From the NCBI GenBank assembly GCA_947501005.1, contig CANMTU010000001.1:2008501-2072500 (forward strand): a stretch of DNA of 64,000 nucleotides, read 5' to 3'. Source of the stretch: an uncultured Erythrobacter sp. (GTDB lineage Bacteria > Pseudomonadota > Alphaproteobacteria > Sphingomonadales > Sphingomonadaceae). Shown one piece after another: positions 62,138 to 64,000 of the stretch. Below the pieces are notes generated by a model, which did no database searches, was not told where the DNA came from, and saw only the letters and a list, made by a program, of their open reading frames with translations. The position numbers and the translations under genes are program-made. Each line of letters begins with the position of its first letter. Position 1 is the stretch's first letter.

Positions 62138-63502
62138 ATGAGCGAGACGGCCAAACTTACGCGCGGAAGCATTCGCGGCCATCTTGTCACCCAGACCGCG
62201 CCGATGGTGCTCGGCGTCGCTGCGATCATGTCGGTCGGGTTGATCGATGCCTATTTCATCGGGCAATTGGGCGCGCGGGAACTGGCGGCGGTCGCTTTCA
62301 TCTTTCCCATCACCATCGCGCTCTCCAGCCTCGGCGTCGGGGTGATGGTCGGGATCAATTCGGTGATCGCCCGCGCGCTGGGCGAAGGCGACGTCGCCCG
62401 GGCGGAGCGGCGGGCGAATTTCGGCGCGGTGTTCGCGCTGGCCACCGGCATCCTGATGGGCGCGGCGCTGTACCTCCTGCTCGACCCGCTGTTCCGGCTG
62501 ATGCAGGCATCGGACGCGCTGCTGCCGCTGATCCGCGACTATATGCGGCCCTATGCGCTCGGCCTGCCGGTGCTGCTGTTGCAGATGGGGCTGAACGGGG
62601 TGCTGCGCGGCCAGGGCGAGGCGCGCAAGACCTCGCTCGTCTCCCTTACCTATGCGGCGGCGAACTGGGTGCTCGACCCCCTGCTGATCACCGGGGCGTT
62701 CGGGTTCGAGGGGTTCGGGATCGCCGGCGCGGCCTATGCGACGGTGCTGGGCTTCGCCATCGCCGTGCTCGTCGCCCTGTTCCTGATCCACACGTCGCAG
62801 CTGTCGATCAATCCGGCCACCATCCGCCATATCAATTTCGGCGATTCGAGCGCCGCCATCCTGCGCGTCGCCGGCCCCGCCGCATTTTCCAACGCGATCA
62901 ACCCGATCGGGCTTTCGGTCCTTACCGCCCTTCTCGCCAGCCAGGGGGAGGCGGCGGTCGCCGGGTTCGGCGCGGCCGGCCGGTTGCAGAGCTTCGCCAC
63001 CGTGCCGCTGCTCGGCCTGTCCGGCTCGATCGGCGCCATCGTCGGGCAGAACTGGGGCGCACAGGCGTATGACCGCGCGCGCCGCGCCATGTTCGAGGCG
63101 GCGCTGTTCTGCGTCGGCTACGGGCTAATCATGGCGGTCGTGCTGTTCTTCACCGGCGACTGGTTCGCGCGCTTTTTTACCGAAGACCCGGCGGTGGTAG
63201 ACCAGTTCTCGCGCTATCTCGCCATCGCGGTCTGGGGCTATGCCGGCTTCGGCCTGCTGATCACCGCGAACGGCGCGCTCAATGCGGTCGACAGGGCCGG
63301 CTGGGCGCTGGTGCAGAGCGCGGCGCGGGTGTTTCTGGTGATGCTGCCCTTCGGCTGGCTGCTGCGCGGCGTCTGGGGCGCTGAAGCGATCTACGGCGCC
63401 GAACTCGTCGCCAATATCGTCGGCGGGGCCGCCGCCACGTTCATCGTGTGGCGGATCCTGACCCGCGATCCGAAAAGCGGGCAGGCGAAAACCAAGCATT
63501 AA
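62138..63502 (+). CDS. MATE family multidrug/toxin efflux transporter
   Basis: A 454-residue inner-membrane antiporter with twelve membrane segments in two MatE halves. Family features include PMVLGVAAIMSVGLIDAYFIGQLG in TM1, the RGQGEARKTS loop, and the mirrored PAAFSNAINPIGLSVLTALL in TM7 with GLSGSIGAIVGQNWGAQ. MATE proteins export cationic compounds in exchange for Na+ or H+. The ATG at 62138 gives the usual short N-terminus. cheA starts 40 nt downstream on the same strand, probably by its own promoter. Confidence 0.92.
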   Translation: MSETAKLTRGSIRGHLVTQTAPMVLGVAAIMSVGLIDAYFIGQLGARELAAVAFIFPITIALSSLGVGVMVGINSVIARALGEGDVARAERRANFGAVFALATGILMGAALYLLLDPLFRLMQASDALLPLIRDYMRPYALGLPVLLLQMGLNGVLRGQGEARKTSLVSLTYAAANWVLDPLLITGAFGFEGFGIAGAAYATVLGFAIAVLVALFLIHTSQLSINPATIRHINFGDSSAAILRVAGPAAFSNAINPIGLSVLTALLASQGEAAVAGFGAAGRLQSFATVPLLGLSGSIGAIVGQNWGAQAYDRARRAMFEAALFCVGYGLIMAVVLFFTGDWFARFFTEDPAVVDQFSRYLAIAVWGYAGFGLLITANGALNAVDRAGWALVQSAARVFLVMLPFGWLLRGVWGAEAIYGAELVANIVGGAAATFIVWRILTRDPKSGQAKTKH

Positions 63503-63542
63503 CCATCCGCGCCCATAACCCCGGCCGAAAGGGGTGGACACG

Positions 63543-64000
63543 ATGGACGATCTGCTGGCGGATTTTATCGCCGAAACCCGCGAAATGCTGGAGGCGAGCG
63601 GCAGCGAACTGGTCGCCTGGGAAGCCGATCCGGCGGACCGCGCGCGAATCGATACGATCTTCCGCTTCGTCCACACCGTGAAGGGCAATTGCGGGTTCTT
63701 CGACTTTCCCGCGCTCGAACGGCTCAGCCATGCGGCGGAAGATGCGCTGGCCGAATGCCGCGCCGGCCGCCGTGAGGCTGACCGGGCTCTCGTTTCGGCC
63801 GTGCTGGCGATCATCGACCGGATCGGCGAGATGACCGACGCGATCGAGCGGGGCGAGGCCAGCGATGCCGACGACCAGCACGACGCCCGCCTGATCGCTG
63901 CCCTCGCGCCTGATGGCGATCTGGTCGAACCCTCCGCTTCGCTCGCCCCCGCCCCCGCAATCACTCCCATCCCCGGCGAAGCGGCGGACCTCACATCCGG
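63543..64000 (+). CDS. cheA: Chemotaxis histidine kinase CheA (N-terminal part, runs off the window)
   Basis: The 152 visible residues form an HPt domain with the phosphorylated histidine His44 in FRFVHTVKGNCGFF, followed by the AALERLSHAAEDAL-like helix (ALERLSHAAEDALAECR) and the start of an Ala/Pro-rich linker. This is the P1 domain of CheA, which passes phosphate to CheY and CheB. The kinase core and CheW domain lie beyond the window. A stand-alone HPt protein or a hybrid kinase cannot be ruled out from this fragment. Confidence 0.85.
   Translation, partial: MDDLLADFIAETREMLEASGSELVAWEADPADRARIDTIFRFVHTVKGNCGFFDFPALERLSHAAEDALAECRAGRREADRALVSAVLAIIDRIGEMTDAIERGEASDADDQHDARLIAALAPDGDLVEPSASLAPAPAITPIPGEAADLTS

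Overview
The window is a GC-rich bacterial chromosome segment with about 60 protein genes and two tRNA genes. The gene content points to an alphaproteobacterium of the Sphingomonadales, most likely an Erythrobacteraceae relative. The pointers are an overlapping Entner-Doudoroff operon (zwf-edd-glk-eda), DUF3297/DUF1465/DUF465 small proteins, a ParA locus flanked by SPOR proteins, TonB-dependent receptors, and a rhodopsin gene next to a Brp/Blh retinal-forming oxygenase. The assignment is inference from families and gene order; no ribosomal RNA is present to confirm it.

Layout. 1-7 kb: 5' part of clpP, a TonB-dependent receptor, a secreted amidase, a 0.7-kb stretch without a convincing gene, then trigger factor and tRNA-Leu. 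7-15 kb: small acidic proteins, DUF3297, GTPase Der, two membrane proteins, then two SPOR-domain envelope proteins on either side of a ParA and ribbon-helix-helix-like pair. 15-22 kb: pyrB with a catalytically degenerate dihydroorotase homologue, sppA, tRNA-Val, serS (with an AT-rich in-frame insertion), a REP-like repeat and surE. 22-25 kb: two low-GC hypothetical genes around a potassium channel. 25-41 kb: rimO, a transglutaminase-like protein, zwf-edd-glk-eda, then tilS-cpoB-rodZ-ptsP on the other strand, two YdcH proteins, DUF1465, glpK and a metallo-beta-lactamase-fold protein. 41-51 kb: a serralysin-type protease, nadA, an S9 peptidase, the rhodopsin/blh pair, and two tandem DUF2254 membrane genes, the first frameshifted. 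51-64 kb: transporters, old yellow enzyme, lipB, a methyltransferase, ArsC-family protein, a Fur-box-preceded siderophore receptor, an orphan [2Fe-2S] subunit, a class II aldolase, a TupA-like ATP-grasp protein, a MATE exporter and the start of cheA.

The most notable system is the rhodopsin. Its third-helix motif reads Asn-Thr-Gln (N109, T113, Q120), the signature of light-driven inward chloride pumps rather than proton pumps. It sits 4 nt upstream of the gene that would make its retinal. The window is very compact: five convergent gene pairs share their stop codons through one CTAG or CTAA tetranucleotide, and three more overlap by 17-23 nt.
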